Shown here piece after piece: positions 45,471 through 56,569 of a stretch of DNA of 56,604 nt (the stretch's first letter is position 1; the number at the start of each line of letters is the position of its first letter). Position numbers and translations under genes: made by a program. The notes under the pieces are model-generated. The model did no database searches. It was given only the letters and a program-made list of their open reading frames with translations, and was not told where the DNA came from. Origin of the DNA: Streptococcus equinus (GTDB lineage: Bacteria > Bacillota > Bacilli > Lactobacillales > Streptococcaceae); NCBI RefSeq assembly GCF_900104225.1, contig NZ_FNJK01000006.1, positions 1-56,604 of the forward strand, in the 5' to 3' direction.

Positions 45471-48400
45471 TTATTTATTTTCTTCTGCAGAAACTTCAGC
45501 TACTTCTGCTGATTCAGTTTCTTGTTTTTGACGAGCTTTTTCAAGATCATCAACGTGCATTACGTCGTCATCTTCACCTTCATCAAGGTCACGAAGTTCA
45601 ACTTCGTTATCGTCTTCGTCAAGCACGCGCATATCAAGACCAAGTGATTGCAATTCTTTAACAAGAACTCGGAATGATTCTGGTACACCAGGTTTTGGAA
45701 TTGGTTTACCTTTAGTGATGGCTTCATAAGCTTTAAGACGCCCAGTCACGTCATCTGATTTGTAAGTCAAGATTTCTTGAAGAACATTAGATGCACCGTA
45801 AGCTTCCAAAGCCCAAACTTCCATTTCACCGAAACGTTGTCCACCAAATTGTGCTTTACCACCAAGAGGTTGTTGTGTAACAAGTGAGTAAGGACCAACT
45901 GAACGTGCGTGAAGTTTATCATCAACCATGTGGTGAAGTTTGATCATGTACATGACACCAACTGATACACGGTTATCGAATGGTTCACCAGTACGTCCAT
46001 CATAAAGAACTGTCTTAGCGTCGCTAGCCATACCAGCTTCGTTAACAGTTTCCCAAAGGTCTTCAGAAGTTGCTCCATCAAAGACTGGTGTTGCAATGTG
46101 AATACCAAGGTTACGAGCAGCCATACCAAGGTGAAGTTCCATAACTTGTCCGATGTTCATACGAGATGGCACCCCAAGTGGGTTCAACATGATATCGACT
46201 GGAGTTCCGTCTGGAAGGTAAGGCATGTCTTCAACTGGAACAACACGAGATACAACCCCTTTGTTACCGTGACGACCGGCCATTTTATCTCCGACTTTGA
46301 TTTTACGTTTTTGTGCGATGTAAACACGAACGAGCATGTTAACACCTGATTGCAATTCATCACCGTTAGCACGTGTGAAGATTTTAACGTCACGAACGAC
46401 ACCATCTCCACCGTGTGGTACACGAAGTGATGTATCACGAACTTCACGTGATTTATCACCGAAGATTGCGTGAAGAAGACGTTCTTCAGCAGAAAGATCT
46501 TTTTCACCTTTAGGTGTTACTTTACCTACAAGGATGTCACCTTCTTTAACTTCAGCACCGATACGGATGATACCCATTTCGTCAAGATCTTTAAGAGCTT
46601 CTTCACCAACGTTTGGAATTTCGCGAGTGATTTCTTCAGGGCCTAACTTAGTATCACGTGTTTCTGATTCAAATTCTTCCAAGTGAACTGATGTATAAAC
46701 ATCTTCTTTAACAAGACGTTCACTCAAGATGATGGCATCTTCATAGTTATAACCATCCCAAGTCATGTAAGCGACGATTGGGTTTTGACCAAGGGCCATT
46801 TCACCTTTTTCCATTGAAGGACCATCAGCGATGAAATCACCTTTTTCAACGATATCGCCAACTTTAACAAGTGTGTGTTGGTTATAAGCTGTACCTGAGT
46901 TTGAACGACGGAATTTAGTGATGTGGTAAACATCGAGTGAACCATCTTCACGACGAACTTCAACTTTTTCAGCATCAGAGAAGACAACGCGTCCATCGTG
47001 TTTAGCGATAACGGCAGCACCTGAATCGTGGGCTGCTTGATATTCCATACCAGTACCAACATATGGTGCGTGTGGATCAATCAATGGCACCGCTTGACGT
47101 TGCATGTTGGCACCCATAAGGGCACGGTTAGAGTCATCGTTTTCAAGGAAAGGAATACATGCTGTCGCAACGGCAACTACTTGTTTAGGTGAAACGTCTA
47201 CGAAGTCAACGATGTTTGATGGGAATTCTTGGTTATTACCTTGGTGACGTCCCATAACGATGTCTTCAGCAAATGTACCATCTTCGTTAAGTTTTGAGTT
47301 AGCCTGTGCTACTGTGTATTCATCTTCCTCATCGGCAGTCAACCAAACGATTTCGTTTGTAACCACACCTGTAGCGCGGTCAACTTTACGATATGGTGTT
47401 TGGATGAAACCATATTTGTTAAGATGTCCGTATGTTGACAAGTTATTGATCAAACCGATGTTAGGTCCTTCAGGAGTTTCAATCGGACACATACGACCAT
47501 AGTGAGTGTAGTGCACGTCACGAACTTCATAACCAGCACGGTCACGAGTCAAACCACCAGGTCCTAAGGCTGACAAACGACGTTTGTGAGACAACTCAGA
47601 AAGTGGGTTGTGTTGGTCCATGAACTGTGACAATTGAGAAGAACCGAAGAATTCTTTAACTGCTGCAGTTACAGGACGGATGTTGATGATTTGTTGTGGT
47701 GTCAACACTTCGTTATCTTGAACTGACATACGTTCGCGAACGTTACGTTCCATACGTGCAAGACCAATACGGAATTGGTTAGCAAGCAATTCACCAACGG
47801 CACGAATACGACGGTTACCAAGGTGGTCGATATCATCAACTTTACCTAGACCTTCAGCAAGGTTAAGGAAGTATGACATTTCAGCCAAGATATCAGCAGG
47901 TGTAAGAGCACGCGCTTTATCATCTGGATTTGCGTTACCAACGATTGTAACAACACGGTCTGGGTCAATTGGTGACACAACTTTGAATTTTTGAAGAACA
48001 ACAGGTTCAGTGACAACAGCGTAATCGTTTGGTGTGTAAACAAATTTGTTAAGATCACCATCCAATTGATCAGCAATTGAATCGATAACGTCACGTGTCA
48101 TTACTGTACCAGCTTCAACAAGGATTTCACCAGTTTCAGCGTCAACCAAGTTTTCAGCAATTGTTTGGTTCAAGAGACGAGTCTTGATGTTAAGTTTTTT
48201 GTTGATTTTGTAACGACCAACAGCAGCCAAGTCATAACGACGTGGATCAAAGAAACGAGCTACAAGCAAGCTACGTGAGCTATCAGCTGTTTTGGGTTCA
48301 CCTGGACGAAGGCGTTCATAAATTTCTTTAAGTGCTTCGTCAGTACGTGAGTCTGCTGGGTTTTTGTGAATATCTTTTTCGATAGTGTTACGAACAAGTT

Positions 48401-49043
48401 CGCTGTCACCAAAGATATCCATGATTTCATCATCACCTGAGAAACCAAGAGCACGTACAAGTGTTGTAAATGGAATTTTACGTGTACGGTCAATACGTGT
48501 GTAAGCAATATCTTTTGAATCTGTTTCTAATTCAAGCCAAGCTCCACGGTTAGGGATTACAGTTGAACCATAACCAACTTTACCGTTTTTATCAACTTTA
48601 TCGTTGAAATAAACACCAGGAGAACGAACCAACTGAGAAACGATAATACGTTCACCACCATTGATGATGAATGTACCCATTTCAGTCATAATTGGGAAAT
48701 CACCGAAGAAAACTTCTTGAGTTTTGATTTCTCCTGTTTCTTTGTTAATCAAACGGAAGGTTACAAAAATAGGTGCTGAGTAAGATGCATCGTGGATACG
48801 AGCTTCTTCAAGCGTATACTTAGGCTCTTTCAATTCGTAACCAACAAATTCAAGCTCCATAGTATCCGTAAAGTTTGTAATCGGAAGTACATCTTCAAAA
48901 ACTTCTCTCAATCCGTTATCCAAGAAGTCTTTAAAAGAATCCGTTTGAATTTCAATCAAGTTAGGTAAATCAAGAACTTCCTTGATTCTTGAAAAGCTAC
49001 GACGTGTACGGTGTTTCCCGTACTGAACTTCATGTCCTGCCAA
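45471..49043 (-). CDS. rpoB: RNA polymerase beta subunit
   Basis: A 1190-residue subunit forming the active-site pincer and rifampicin pocket. The pocket region [31 protein letters not shown] is wild-type-like, and the C-terminus has the KDGxxG-type region and an acidic tail. I start at TTG 49043 ([18 protein letters not shown]) with AAGGAG upstream, giving the normal N-terminus; upstream in-frame codons are not conserved. Confidence 0.98.
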   Translation of the reverse strand: MAGHEVQYGKHRTRRSFSRIKEVLDLPNLIEIQTDSFKDFLDNGLREVFEDVLPITNFTDTMELEFVGYELKEPKYTLEEARIHDASYSAPIFVTFRLINKETGEIKTQEVFFGDFPIMTEMGTFIINGGERIIVSQLVRSPGVYFNDKVDKNGKVGYGSTVIPNRGAWLELETDSKDIAYTRIDRTRKIPFTTLVRALGFSGDDEIMDIFGDSELVRNTIEKDIHKNPADSRTDEALKEIYERLRPGEPKTADSSRSLLVARFFDPRRYDLAAVGRYKINKKLNIKTRLLNQTIAENLVDAETGEILVEAGTVMTRDVIDSIADQLDGDLNKFVYTPNDYAVVTEPVVLQKFKVVSPIDPDRVVTIVGNANPDDKARALTPADILAEMSYFLNLAEGLGKVDDIDHLGNRRIRAVGELLANQFRIGLARMERNVRERMSVQDNEVLTPQQIINIRPVTAAVKEFFGSSQLSQFMDQHNPLSELSHKRRLSALGPGGLTRDRAGYEVRDVHYTHYGRMCPIETPEGPNIGLINNLSTYGHLNKYGFIQTPYRKVDRATGVVTNEIVWLTADEEDEYTVAQANSKLNEDGTFAEDIVMGRHQGNNQEFPSNIVDFVDVSPKQVVAVATACIPFLENDDSNRALMGANMQRQAVPLIDPHAPYVGTGMEYQAAHDSGAAVIAKHDGRVVFSDAEKVEVRREDGSLDVYHITKFRRSNSGTAYNQHTLVKVGDIVEKGDFIADGPSMEKGEMALGQNPIVAYMTWDGYNYEDAIILSERLVKEDVYTSVHLEEFESETRDTKLGPEEITREIPNVGEEALKDLDEMGIIRIGAEVKEGDILVGKVTPKGEKDLSAEERLLHAIFGDKSREVRDTSLRVPHGGDGVVRDVKIFTRANGDELQSGVNMLVRVYIAQKRKIKVGDKMAGRHGNKGVVSRVVPVEDMPYLPDGTPVDIMLNPLGVPSRMNIGQVMELHLGMAARNLGIHIATPVFDGATSEDLWETVNEAGMASDAKTVLYDGRTGEPFDNRVSVGVMYMIKLHHMVDDKLHARSVGPYSLVTQQPLGGKAQFGGQRFGEMEVWALEAYGASNVLQEILTYKSDDVTGRLKAYEAITKGKPIPKPGVPESFRVLVKELQSLGLDMRVLDEDDNEVELRDLDEGEDDDVMHVDDLEKARQKQETESAEVAEVSAEENK

Positions 49044-49121
49044 GTTTTTTACTCCTTCATTAAAATACAGAGGTCTATAAACTCCATCATAACCACAATT
49101 CTCTTCATACGACGAGAACAA

Positions 49122-49353
49122 TCATTACTTTTTCATTTTGACCTTTATAGTTAGGATGCTTATCAAAACACCCCGCCAAGTGTGTCGTTGATGTGAATTT
49201 TTAGAATCTTTAAATATAGGTTACAAACCGCATTTTTTCTAAAATTAGGCACAAAAAGAGCAGCTAAATCTGACCATAAAAAGTGTGATTTAACTGCTGC
49301 AAACCTTAGTTGGACAATATTTCAACTAAAGCAGACGACAAATAGTTATTAGT
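49122..49353 (-). promoter_or_regulatory. rpoB 5' leader with terminator-like hairpin
   Basis: About 300 nt of untranslated leader between the rpoB promoter and the TTG start. It contains TTAGTTG/CAACTAA (near 49306-49329) and a longer stem (49260-49270 with 49287-49300, one bulge) followed on the transcript by TCTTTTTG. The second hairpin has the form of an intrinsic terminator inside the leader. No further ORF is seen. Confidence 0.5.
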
Positions 49354-49382
49354 ATTATACCTTATTTTTTCAATTTTTGCAA
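49354..49382 (-). promoter_or_regulatory. rpoBC promoter
   Basis: TTGCAA (49377-49382), 17 bp, TATAAT (49354-49359); it starts right at the end of pbp1b. Confidence 0.85.
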
Positions 49383-49388
49383 GTATTT

Positions 49389-51710
49389 TTAATTACTGCT
49401 ATTGGTTTTAATCGAAGGATTGTGAAGCAAGGTATCCCATGCTTTTGCATAGTCACTATCCGTTCCTCCAATAGCAAATTTATAAGTCATATTACCCGCA
49501 CCATTTTTAGCCCAATAGCTGGTTGTGGTTTCACCACTTACATTAAGTGAGCGACCGTTAACCGTTACTGTACCAGGCTGTAAACCTGTTGCTTTAAGAA
49601 CCGTTGACTTAATAACATTTGAAGATAGATTGTATTTATTTGTTCCAAACGTATTAGAATTAGCATTATAAATACTATTCACCAAATCAGCCATATATTG
49701 AGCATTGTATTTGTATCCGGCCATCGGATTTAACGAAGTATTATCGTCATTACCTGCCCAACCACCTAAAGTTACTTTTGGTGTTGAAAGCATCAACCAA
49801 ACATCCGTATAATTGTCGGTTGTCCCTGTTTTTCCTGACCAATCCGCTTGCGCTGCTTGACCATTCAAACCTTGTAAGTCTTTATAAAACTCAGTCGTTG
49901 CCCCGCCTTTGACAACATCTTTTAATAGTTGATTCAAAATGCTAGCTGTTGATTCTGAAAAGACACGTACTGGATTTGCCTTATGTTGGTAAATGACATT
50001 ACCTTTACTGTCAGTAATGCTATCGACCATATAACCTTTTTGATAAACACCACCATTTGAAATCATCTGATAAGCATTTACTTGTTGGAGAACAGTTGTC
50101 TCAATCCCCCCACCTAAAGGCAAACTTTCAATCGCGTAATTATCAACGCTATAATTCATCTTCTTCATGTAAGACTCAACATCAACATTATGATTGAGCA
50201 ACATTTGATAAGTCCAATAGGCTGGAATATTCCATGACACATTAAGTGCTTCTTGAAGATTAATCATGCCAGTTCCGACATCATTACCGTGCATAATCGG
50301 TTGACCGCTTGAGAAATTCGTTGGGTAATTAGAAAGAATACTTGCGCTACCAAGAAGCCCTTGATCAATAGCAATACCATAAGCAATAATCGGTTTAATA
50401 CTTGACCCCGGTGAACGCGCAGTGTCGAATGCATGGTTATTTTGGTTAGTTGAATAATCTCGTCCACCAATAAATCCCAAAATAGCACCAGTAGAATTAT
50501 CCATCAAGACATTCCCAACATCGACCTGTTGAGAACCTCCTTGATCAAGCGCACCACCATACTGTGCTACAGCATTTTGCATCGCATTGTAGACATTCTT
50601 ATCAATCGTTGTCTTAACCGTGTAACCACCCTGTTGCAAAGTTTCTGAGGCTAACTTACGGTAAGATTCTTTAGTAGCATCATTTTTTAATTCTTGTTCA
50701 GAAACACCATTTTTTTCAATTAAGTAGTTATACATAATCTCTTGTGCTTCTTCTAGGACAGAATAGTAAAGGAAATCATGAGAGCTTGTAGTTGCAGATG
50801 CTGGTTGAATAAAATCTTGGCTAATATCATAAGACTTATACTCGTTGTACTCATCTTTAGTTAAATAGCCCGAACGATACATGTTATAAAGTACATCTTG
50901 CTGACGCGAAATACCATAAGCCATATTCTCAGCATCTTTTAGCTGACCAGCTGCTGTATATGGAGAATAAACAATCGGACTTTGAGGCAAACCAGCTAAA
51001 AATGCTGCTTGCGGAATGGTTAAATCACTTGCAGACACCCCAAAAATACCTTGCGCCGCTTCTTCAATTCCGGCAATATTCTCTCCTTTATTGTTACGAC
51101 CAAAAGGTGATACATTCAGGTAATCCGTCAGAATCTCATCTTTATTCAAATAACGTTCTAATGCCAAAGCATAGATAATTTCACGTGATTTACGCTTAAA
51201 GGTTGGATCATCACCTAAAACCTGTTGCTTGATTAACTGTTGAGTCAATGTTGACCCACCGCTAGTTTCGCCTAAACCAAGAACAGATCCCAAAGTCGCA
51301 CGGAAAACAGCCTTAGGAACAACACCATCGTGACCTTCAAAATTTTCATCCTCAGTTGCCACAATGGCATGTTTAACATTTTCTGAGATGGCTTCACTAG
51401 CAACTGGAGTACGTAACAAATCCGTATCAATAGCAGCAATCGAACTACCATCAGAATAAGACATCTGTGACACACGCGTCAAAGAAGTTACCTGACTAAC
51501 TAGGCTCTCCTTATCAGGAATCTTAACCGCATCTATCTGACTAGCAAGATAACCGAAAGCTAAACCAGCTCCTAGCATGCCAAATAAAATGACAACAATA
51601 TAAAAAAAGTCGGTTAATAGCTTAACAGTCCTCAAAAAAACTGAACCAAAATCAAGCAAGTTCAGCTTCTGATGATCTGCTTTTTTCTTATTTTTATTTC
51701 TCTTACTCAT
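49389..51710 (-). CDS. pbp1b: class A penicillin-binding protein 1b
   Basis: A 773-residue bifunctional peptidoglycan synthase. A basic N-terminus and one membrane helix (about 35-57) are followed by a GT51 domain (Glu120 in ATEDENF; GGSTLTQQLIKQ). The transpeptidase domain has SSIK (436-439), SWN (492-494) and KTG (627-629). Located divergently from tyrS, as for pneumococcal PBP1b. Ends in a polar Asn/Ser-rich tail. Confidence 0.93.
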   Translation of the reverse strand: MSKRNKNKKKADHQKLNLLDFGSVFLRTVKLLTDFFYIVVILFGMLGAGLAFGYLASQIDAVKIPDKESLVSQVTSLTRVSQMSYSDGSSIAAIDTDLLRTPVASEAISENVKHAIVATEDENFEGHDGVVPKAVFRATLGSVLGLGETSGGSTLTQQLIKQQVLGDDPTFKRKSREIIYALALERYLNKDEILTDYLNVSPFGRNNKGENIAGIEEAAQGIFGVSASDLTIPQAAFLAGLPQSPIVYSPYTAAGQLKDAENMAYGISRQQDVLYNMYRSGYLTKDEYNEYKSYDISQDFIQPASATTSSHDFLYYSVLEEAQEIMYNYLIEKNGVSEQELKNDATKESYRKLASETLQQGGYTVKTTIDKNVYNAMQNAVAQYGGALDQGGSQQVDVGNVLMDNSTGAILGFIGGRDYSTNQNNHAFDTARSPGSSIKPIIAYGIAIDQGLLGSASILSNYPTNFSSGQPIMHGNDVGTGMINLQEALNVSWNIPAYWTYQMLLNHNVDVESYMKKMNYSVDNYAIESLPLGGGIETTVLQQVNAYQMISNGGVYQKGYMVDSITDSKGNVIYQHKANPVRVFSESTASILNQLLKDVVKGGATTEFYKDLQGLNGQAAQADWSGKTGTTDNYTDVWLMLSTPKVTLGGWAGNDDNTSLNPMAGYKYNAQYMADLVNSIYNANSNTFGTNKYNLSSNVIKSTVLKATGLQPGTVTVNGRSLNVSGETTTSYWAKNGAGNMTYKFAIGGTDSDYAKAWDTLLHNPSIKTNSSN

Positions 51711-51767
51711 TCTAATACCTCGATAATATTATACCAAACTTTGATAAAGCTTGCATAGAGGCACCGC

Positions 51768-51780
51768 TTTTTGATATAAT
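51768..51780 (+). promoter_or_regulatory. tyrS promoter -10 region
   Basis: TGA-TATAAT (extended -10) with TTGCAT about 18 bp upstream; the transcript would carry about 85 nt of leader. Confidence 0.6.
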
Positions 51781-51801
51781 AGCCTGTAAACTACAATATC
51801 A

Positions 51802-51848
51802 TTGAGGGAAAATCTAGCCCAGCTAGAAGACACAAATATCACCCTCAA
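51802..51848 (+). promoter_or_regulatory. structured tyrS leader
   Basis: An outer stem TTGAGGG / CCCTCAA encloses an inner hairpin TCTAGC-CCA-GCTAGA. It is far too short for a T-box and lacks T-box motifs. Possibly a protein-binding or mRNA-stability element. Confidence 0.5.
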
Positions 51849-51871
51849 AATTTTAAGTAAGGAGAAAGCTC

Positions 51872-53128
51872 GTGAACATATTCGAAGAACTCAAAGAACG
51901 TGGCTTAGTTTTTCAAACAACTGATGAAGAAGCCCTTGTCAAAGCATTAACAGAAGGGCAAGTATCCTATTATACTGGTTATGATCCTACAGCTGATAGT
52001 CTTCACCTTGGTCACTTGGTTGCCATTCTAACATCACGTCGCCTTCAAATGGCAGGACATAAACCATATGCTCTTGTTGGAGGAGCTACAGGACTTATCG
52101 GTGACCCATCATTTAAAGACGCTGAACGCAGTCTTCAAACAAAAGAAACTGTTGATGGATGGGTTGTTAAAATTCAAAATCAATTGTCACGTTTCCTTGA
52201 TTTCGAAAATGGCGACAACAAAGCCGTTATGGTTAACAACTATGACTGGTTTGGTAACATTAGCTTCATCGACTTCCTACGTGATGTCGGTAAATACTTT
52301 ACTGTCAATGCAATGATGAGTAAAGAATCAGTTAAAAAACGTATTGAAACAGGTATCTCATACACTGAGTTTGCCTACCAAATCATGCAAGGTTACGACT
52401 TCTACGAATTAAACGATAAATACAACGTTACTTTGCAAATTGGTGGTTCTGACCAATGGGGTAATATGACTGCTGGTACAGAACTTCTTCGTCGTAAAGC
52501 TGATAAAACTGGCCACGTGATGACAGTGCCACTTATCACTGACGCTACAGGTAAAAAATTCGGTAAATCTGAAGGAAATGCGGTTTGGCTTGATGCTGAC
52601 AAAACATCTCCATACGAAATGTACCAATTCTGGCTCAACGTTATGGACGACGATGCTGTTCGCTTCTTGAAAATCTTCACATTCCTTTCACTAGATGAAA
52701 TCGCTGAAATCGAAAAAGAATTTAACGCTGCACGTCACGAACGTTTGGCACAAAAAGTCCTAGCACGTGAAGTTGTCACACTTGTTCACGGTGAAGAAGC
52801 TTACAAAGAAGCTCTTAAAATCACTGAACAACTTTTCGCTGGAAACATTAAGAGCCTTTCAGCCAAAGAATTGAAACAAGGTCTTAACAACGTTCCTAAC
52901 TACGCCGTTCAAGATGAAGATAACCGCAATATTGTTGAAATGCTTGTTGCCGCTAAAATCTCACCATCAAAACGCCAAGCACGTGAAGATGTTCAAAATG
53001 GCGCTATCTACATCAACGGTGAACGTATTCAAGATTTAGATTACACACTTTCTGATGACGATAAAATTGATAACGAACTTACTGTTATCCGTCGTGGTAA
53101 GAAAAAATACTTCGTGTTAACATACTAA
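51872..53128 (+). CDS. tyrS: tyrosyl-tRNA synthetase
   Basis: A 418-residue class I synthetase (TyrRS type 1). HIGH-like HLGHL after [11 protein letters not shown], the KMSKS-like loop KFGKS, and a C-terminal S4 RNA-binding domain (about 350-415). It charges tRNA-Tyr. GTG start at 51872 after AAGGAG. Divergent from pbp1b. Confidence 0.97.
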   Translation: MNIFEELKERGLVFQTTDEEALVKALTEGQVSYYTGYDPTADSLHLGHLVAILTSRRLQMAGHKPYALVGGATGLIGDPSFKDAERSLQTKETVDGWVVKIQNQLSRFLDFENGDNKAVMVNNYDWFGNISFIDFLRDVGKYFTVNAMMSKESVKKRIETGISYTEFAYQIMQGYDFYELNDKYNVTLQIGGSDQWGNMTAGTELLRRKADKTGHVMTVPLITDATGKKFGKSEGNAVWLDADKTSPYEMYQFWLNVMDDDAVRFLKIFTFLSLDEIAEIEKEFNAARHERLAQKVLAREVVTLVHGEEAYKEALKITEQLFAGNIKSLSAKELKQGLNNVPNYAVQDEDNRNIVEMLVAAKISPSKRQAREDVQNGAIYINGERIQDLDYTLSDDDKIDNELTVIRRGKKKYFVLTY

Positions 53129-53180
53129 TGAATACCACAAAAACAGACACTATCAAGTGCCTGTTTTTTTTTAGCATTAA

Positions 53181-53205
53181 AAAAGAGGGGAAATTCCCCT
53201 CTTTT
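53181..53205. terminator. terminator between tyrS and adcB
   Basis: AAAAGAGGGGAA-T-TTCCCCTCTTTT perfect 12-bp stem; ends the adc operon on the minus strand and can serve tyrS on the other. A weaker hairpin (ACAGACAC/GTGCCTGT plus eight T residues) at about 53140-53170 serves tyrS. Confidence 0.85.
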
Positions 53206-54026
53206 TAACGATGACGACGCATAACAACATTAAATAAGTTTACCAATAGGAAAATTGCTACAAAGATAACCGTAATCGTCGCACTTGCCGGTGTTTCCCA
53301 GTAATATGATGTGATAATCCCAGTTACCATACCAACAAAACCGACTAAAACACCAATAAAAATTACCGATCTAAAGTTTTTTCCTAATCGCATTGCAATA
53401 CTTGCTGGTAAAACCATAATCGTTGATACCAAAAGAGCTCCTGCTGCTGGAATAGTCAAAGCAATCGCAATACCAGTCACAATATTAAATAACAATGACA
53501 TTAGACGAACAGGTAAGCCATCAACAAATGCAGTCTCCTCATCAAATGTCAAAACATACATTGGTCTAATAAACAGCACAGTCAAAATCAAAACAATAAC
53601 CGCAATGACAAATAGAGCAATAACTTGCCCCATATTGATGGTCACAATTGAACCAAATAAATACTGTTCCAAGTTCACACTACCAGCATTCTCTGACTTA
53701 CTTGTCACAATTAAAGCAACTGCTAGACCAAGTGACATGAGAATAGCCGTTGAAATTTCAATATAGTGCTTATAAACCGTCTGCAAATATTCTAAGACAA
53801 CTGCAGCTATCGTCACTACAATTACCGTAGACCACGTTGTCGATTTGCCAAGCAAAATTCCTAAGGCTACACCAGCTAAAGAAACGTGACTAAGCGTATC
53901 ACTCATCAAACTTTGATGACGTAAAATTAGAAAAATCCCTAAAATGGGAGCAAAAATACTAATAGCAACCACTGCCATAATCGCACGTTGCATAAAATCA
54001 TATGAAAAAATCTCAGTCAGCATCAT
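53205..54026 (-). CDS. adcB: zinc ABC transporter permease AdcB
   Basis: A 273-residue ABC-3 family permease with about eight membrane helices ([34 protein letters not shown] at the start is typical). It imports Zn2+ with AdcC and an AdcA-type binding protein not in this window. Its start overlaps adcC by 14 nt. Confidence 0.92.
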   Translation of the reverse strand: MMLTEIFSYDFMQRAIMAVVAISIFAPILGIFLILRHQSLMSDTLSHVSLAGVALGILLGKSTTWSTVIVVTIAAVVLEYLQTVYKHYIEISTAILMSLGLAVALIVTSKSENAGSVNLEQYLFGSIVTINMGQVIALFVIAVIVLILTVLFIRPMYVLTFDEETAFVDGLPVRLMSLLFNIVTGIAIALTIPAAGALLVSTIMVLPASIAMRLGKNFRSVIFIGVLVGFVGMVTGIITSYYWETPASATITVIFVAIFLLVNLFNVVMRRHR

Positions 54027-54723
54027 TAGCTCCTTTCTTTGTTAGAGCATGAAGATCGAAGCAATGCCAAGGTGCCTGTTGTCTACGAACCAAGTGAATA
54101 TTGCGATCAGCATAACGTTTCACCTCATCTGGATCATGCGTAATCATTAAGACAGATTTTCCATGTGTGTGTGCACTATGATGCATCAATTCATAAAATC
54201 TTTCGGTTGTCCCAGCATCCATACCAGTTGTTGGTTCATCCAAAATAAAAATATCTGGATCTGAAGCAAAAATACGAGCAATAACAATACGTTGTTTCTG
54301 ACCTCCAGATAAACTTCCGATACGCTTATTGCGGTTTTCCCACATGCCAACAGATTCTAAACTCACTTTGACATGTTCCTCATCGTGCTTAGTTAAACGA
54401 CGGAACCAGCCATTTCTAGGGTATCTACCAGATCGTACAAATTCATGTACTGTTGATGGAAAGCCAGCATTAAAACTAGCAATCTGCTGTGGTAAGTAAG
54501 CAATGCGTAATTTCTTACCATCTTTATTTGTTTTAGAAATTGTCACCTGACCACTCTTTGGTGTCAAAATACCAAGCGTAGCTTTTACCAAAGTTGATTT
54601 AGCCGCACCATTTTCACCGGTTAAAGTAACAAATTCCCCACTATCTAAATGATAATTAATTCCCTCTAAAACAGGTTCACTATCATATTGGAAAGATAAG
54701 TCTTCTACTGTAATATATCTCAT
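54013..54723 (-). CDS. adcC: zinc ABC transporter ATPase AdcC
   Basis: A 236-residue ATPase: Walker [11 protein letters not shown] (Ala where Gly is usual), signature LSGGQKQR, Walker [14 protein letters not shown]-loop ITHD. The Ala is worth noting but is also seen in AdcC proteins, as I recall. It overlaps adcR by 4 nt. Confidence 0.92.
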   Translation of the reverse strand: MRYITVEDLSFQYDSEPVLEGINYHLDSGEFVTLTGENGAAKSTLVKATLGILTPKSGQVTISKTNKDGKKLRIAYLPQQIASFNAGFPSTVHEFVRSGRYPRNGWFRRLTKHDEEHVKVSLESVGMWENRNKRIGSLSGGQKQRIVIARIFASDPDIFILDEPTTGMDAGTTERFYELMHHSAHTHGKSVLMITHDPDEVKRYADRNIHLVRRQQAPWHCFDLHALTKKGANDAD

Positions 54724-55166
54724 TTACACCCTTCTAGCTCATCTGAAAAAGCAGTCAAAAATTTCGAAATAACAGCTTGCTCTTCATCTGAAAACTCACT
54801 AATCATTTTTTTATATACTGATAATGTCGCATTATGATGATGACTATGTTCATCGGCGACCGGTTTAGCAATCTCAGTTAGCTCAAAATAAGTTACACGA
54901 GCGTCATCCTTATTTTTTACAGGAGCAAGCATCCCTTCTTTTACTAAACACTTAATCGCTTTAGTCACTGCTGCCTGACTAATATTTAAACGCTTTGCCA
55001 AAGCTGAATTTGTCAATCGTTCTTGGGACAAAAGCATCAAAATATGCTCCTGTGTATTAGTCAATTCAACACCACTTTGACAAGCACCAAATAATAACTC
55101 GTGCTGATTTTCGGCTTTTAATAAAATCTCATTCACTAGACAATCAATCTGTTTTTCTAGCTGCAT
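54720..55166 (-). CDS. adcR: zinc-responsive MarR-family repressor AdcR
   Basis: A 148-residue winged-helix repressor. The zinc-ligand region DEHSHHHNA and the DNA-binding helix [19 protein letters not shown] are intact. With Zn2+ it binds the TTAACYRGTTAA box to repress adcRCB and the zinc regulon. The ATG has AGGAG 7 nt upstream. Confidence 0.95.
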   Translation of the reverse strand: MQLEKQIDCLVNEILLKAENQHELLFGACQSGVELTNTQEHILMLLSQERLTNSALAKRLNISQAAVTKAIKCLVKEGMLAPVKNKDDARVTYFELTEIAKPVADEHSHHHNATLSVYKKMISEFSDEEQAVISKFLTAFSDELEGCK

Positions 55167-55187
55167 ATCAACACTCCTCTCATATCA

Positions 55188-55199
55188 TTAACCAGTTAA
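55188..55199. promoter_or_regulatory. AdcR operator
   Basis: TTAACCAGTTAA, an exact match to the AdcR box TTAACYRGTTAA, touching the -10 of the adc promoter. Confidence 0.95.
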
Positions 55200-55227
55200 T
55201 TATATCAAAAAGAAAAAAAAGAATCAA
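55199..55227 (-). promoter_or_regulatory. adcRCB promoter
   Basis: TTGATT (55222-55227), 17 bp, TATAAT (55199-55204) with TGA ahead. The -35 lies in the 3' arm of the ispE terminator stem. Confidence 0.75.
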
Positions 55228-55238
55228 TTACCTGATTC
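55212..55238 (-). terminator. ispE terminator
   Basis: GAATCA-GGTAAT-TGATTC stem followed by eight T residues; it shares bases with the adc promoter. Confidence 0.65.
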
Positions 55239-55245
55239 TCTTCTA

Positions 55246-56094
55246 TCATAATATCCGAACCTTATAAACTTCTTTACAGAAGCCACGCATACTATTCACC
55301 AAACGATCTGCCTTCTTCTCTGAACGACATAATCCGAAAACCGTTGGGCCACTTCCAGTCATTAAAGCTGCATCAGCGCCACATTTCATCATTCGATCCT
55401 TAATCTTTTGGATAAATGGCTTGCGCTTAATAGTAATATCTTCTAAAGAATTTCCCATATGCGAAATAATCTGATCATAATCATTAGCCAAAACAGCTTT
55501 CTTTAAAGATTCGATATCAACACGAGAAATTGTCTCGCAATCAATCTCAGGAAAAACCGTGCGAGTAGACACACCAAAATCAGGTTTAACCAAAACAACC
55601 CAAGCTGACAAAGAAGTATTCAAACACTCTACGATTTCTCCCTTACCAGAAATACAAGCACAGCCTGCACCAAGACAATAAGGAACATCGCTTCCCACCT
55701 GAAATCCAATCTCAATCATCTCAGACTTAGATAATCCCAATTTCCACAATTTATCCAAAGCCCTAATGGTCGCAGCAGCATCGGTAGACCCCCCACCCAA
55801 ACCAGCGCAGATAGGAATCTTTTTTTCCAATTCAATCTTCACACCAGACTTTATATCATATCTATCCTTAATAAGCTGAGCAGCCTTAAAAACATCATTC
55901 TTAGCATTTAAAGGCATCTTGTGACTATTAGATTCAACTACGATATCTGAACCTGAAATCTCAGATACCGTAACATAGTCATTCAAATCGACACTGACCA
56001 TAACCATCGACAAATCATGATAACCATCAGGTCTTTTTCCTACAATATCCAATCCTAAATTAATCTTAGCAGGAGCCTTTTCAATAATAACCAT
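55246..56094 (-). CDS. ispE: 4-diphosphocytidyl-2-C-methylerythritol kinase homologue IspE
   Basis: A 282-residue GHMP kinase: APAKINLGLDI start, ATP loop PICAGLGGGSTDAAA, and MTGSGPTVFG near the C-terminus. In bacteria with the MEP pathway it phosphorylates CDP-methylerythritol. Streptococci make isoprenoids by the mevalonate route and have kept only this gene, so its real substrate here is uncertain. It sits between the rrn terminator and adcR, and the start is an ATG with AAAGGAATG upstream. Confidence 0.93.
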   Translation of the reverse strand: MVIIEKAPAKINLGLDIVGKRPDGYHDLSMVMVSVDLNDYVTVSEISGSDIVVESNSHKMPLNAKNDVFKAAQLIKDRYDIKSGVKIELEKKIPICAGLGGGSTDAAATIRALDKLWKLGLSKSEMIEIGFQVGSDVPYCLGAGCACISGKGEIVECLNTSLSAWVVLVKPDFGVSTRTVFPEIDCETISRVDIESLKKAVLANDYDQIISHMGNSLEDITIKRKPFIQKIKDRMMKCGADAALMTGSGPTVFGLCRSEKKADRLVNSMRGFCKEVYKVRIL

Positions 56095-56244
56095 TAAACA
56101 TTCCTTTAAAAATATTACATCTATTATAACAAATAATTCGAAAAGAACCCACCATAATAAACTTAGTTCATTGAAAAAGAAAAAATATTTTCAGAAAAAT
56201 ATAGGCTAAGCTAATTAGGTATTATCTAAACAATTATTAAGACA

Positions 56245-56269
56245 GAAAAAAAGCAACCCGAAGGTTGCT
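56245..56269 (-). terminator. rRNA operon terminator
   Basis: AGCAACC-TTCG-GGTTGCT hairpin with a UUCG loop followed by seven T residues, after tRNA-Asn. Confidence 0.92.
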
Positions 56270-56291
56270 CTCTACGTCTACCGCTTTAAAA

Positions 56292-56365
56292 CTCCGCCAG
56301 TAGGACTCGAACCTACGACATCATGATTAACAGTCATGCGCTACTACCAACTGAGCTATGGCGGA
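56292..56365 (-). tRNA. tRNA-Asn (GTT)
   Basis: A 74-nt cloverleaf: acceptor TCCGCCA/TGGCGGA, D-arm with AGCTCAGTTGG, anticodon loop CTGTTAA (anticodon GTT), T-loop GTTCGAGTC. It is 6 bp after the 5S gene, as common in streptococcal rrn operons. Confidence 0.97.
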
Positions 56366-56371
56366 TAAATG

Positions 56372-56487
56372 CTAAGCGACTACCATATCTAACAGGGGGC
56401 AACCCCCAACTACATCAGGCGTGCTAGGGCTTAACTTCTGTGTTCGGCATGGGAACAGGTGTATCTCCTAGGCTATCGTCACTTAAC
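56372..56487 (-). rRNA. rrf: 5S rRNA
   Basis: About 116 nt with the conserved core CCCATGCCGAACACAGAAG, TTAAGC and a terminal stem (GTTAAGTGACGATAG... pairing with ...AGTCGCTTAGC). Ends are approximate. Confidence 0.95.
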
Positions 56488-56569
56488 TATGATTGATTAT
56501 CCAATCAAAATTGAATACCTATATATTCTAACAAGTTTCCGAATCGCTGTCAATCTTTCTCAGTTACTT

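Noticed and set aside
49044..49121. 26-codon N-terminal extension of rpoB
   Set aside because: Not conserved in RpoB; it contains the AAGGAG ribosome-binding site for the TTG start.
51720..51871. T-box riboswitch upstream of tyrS
   Set aside because: The leader is only ~85 nt and has no T-box sequence, specifier loop or terminator.
53311..53766. 151-codon plus-strand ORF opposite adcB
   Set aside because: Repetitive Ile/Thr/Lys composition is the antisense of membrane-helix codons; no start signals.
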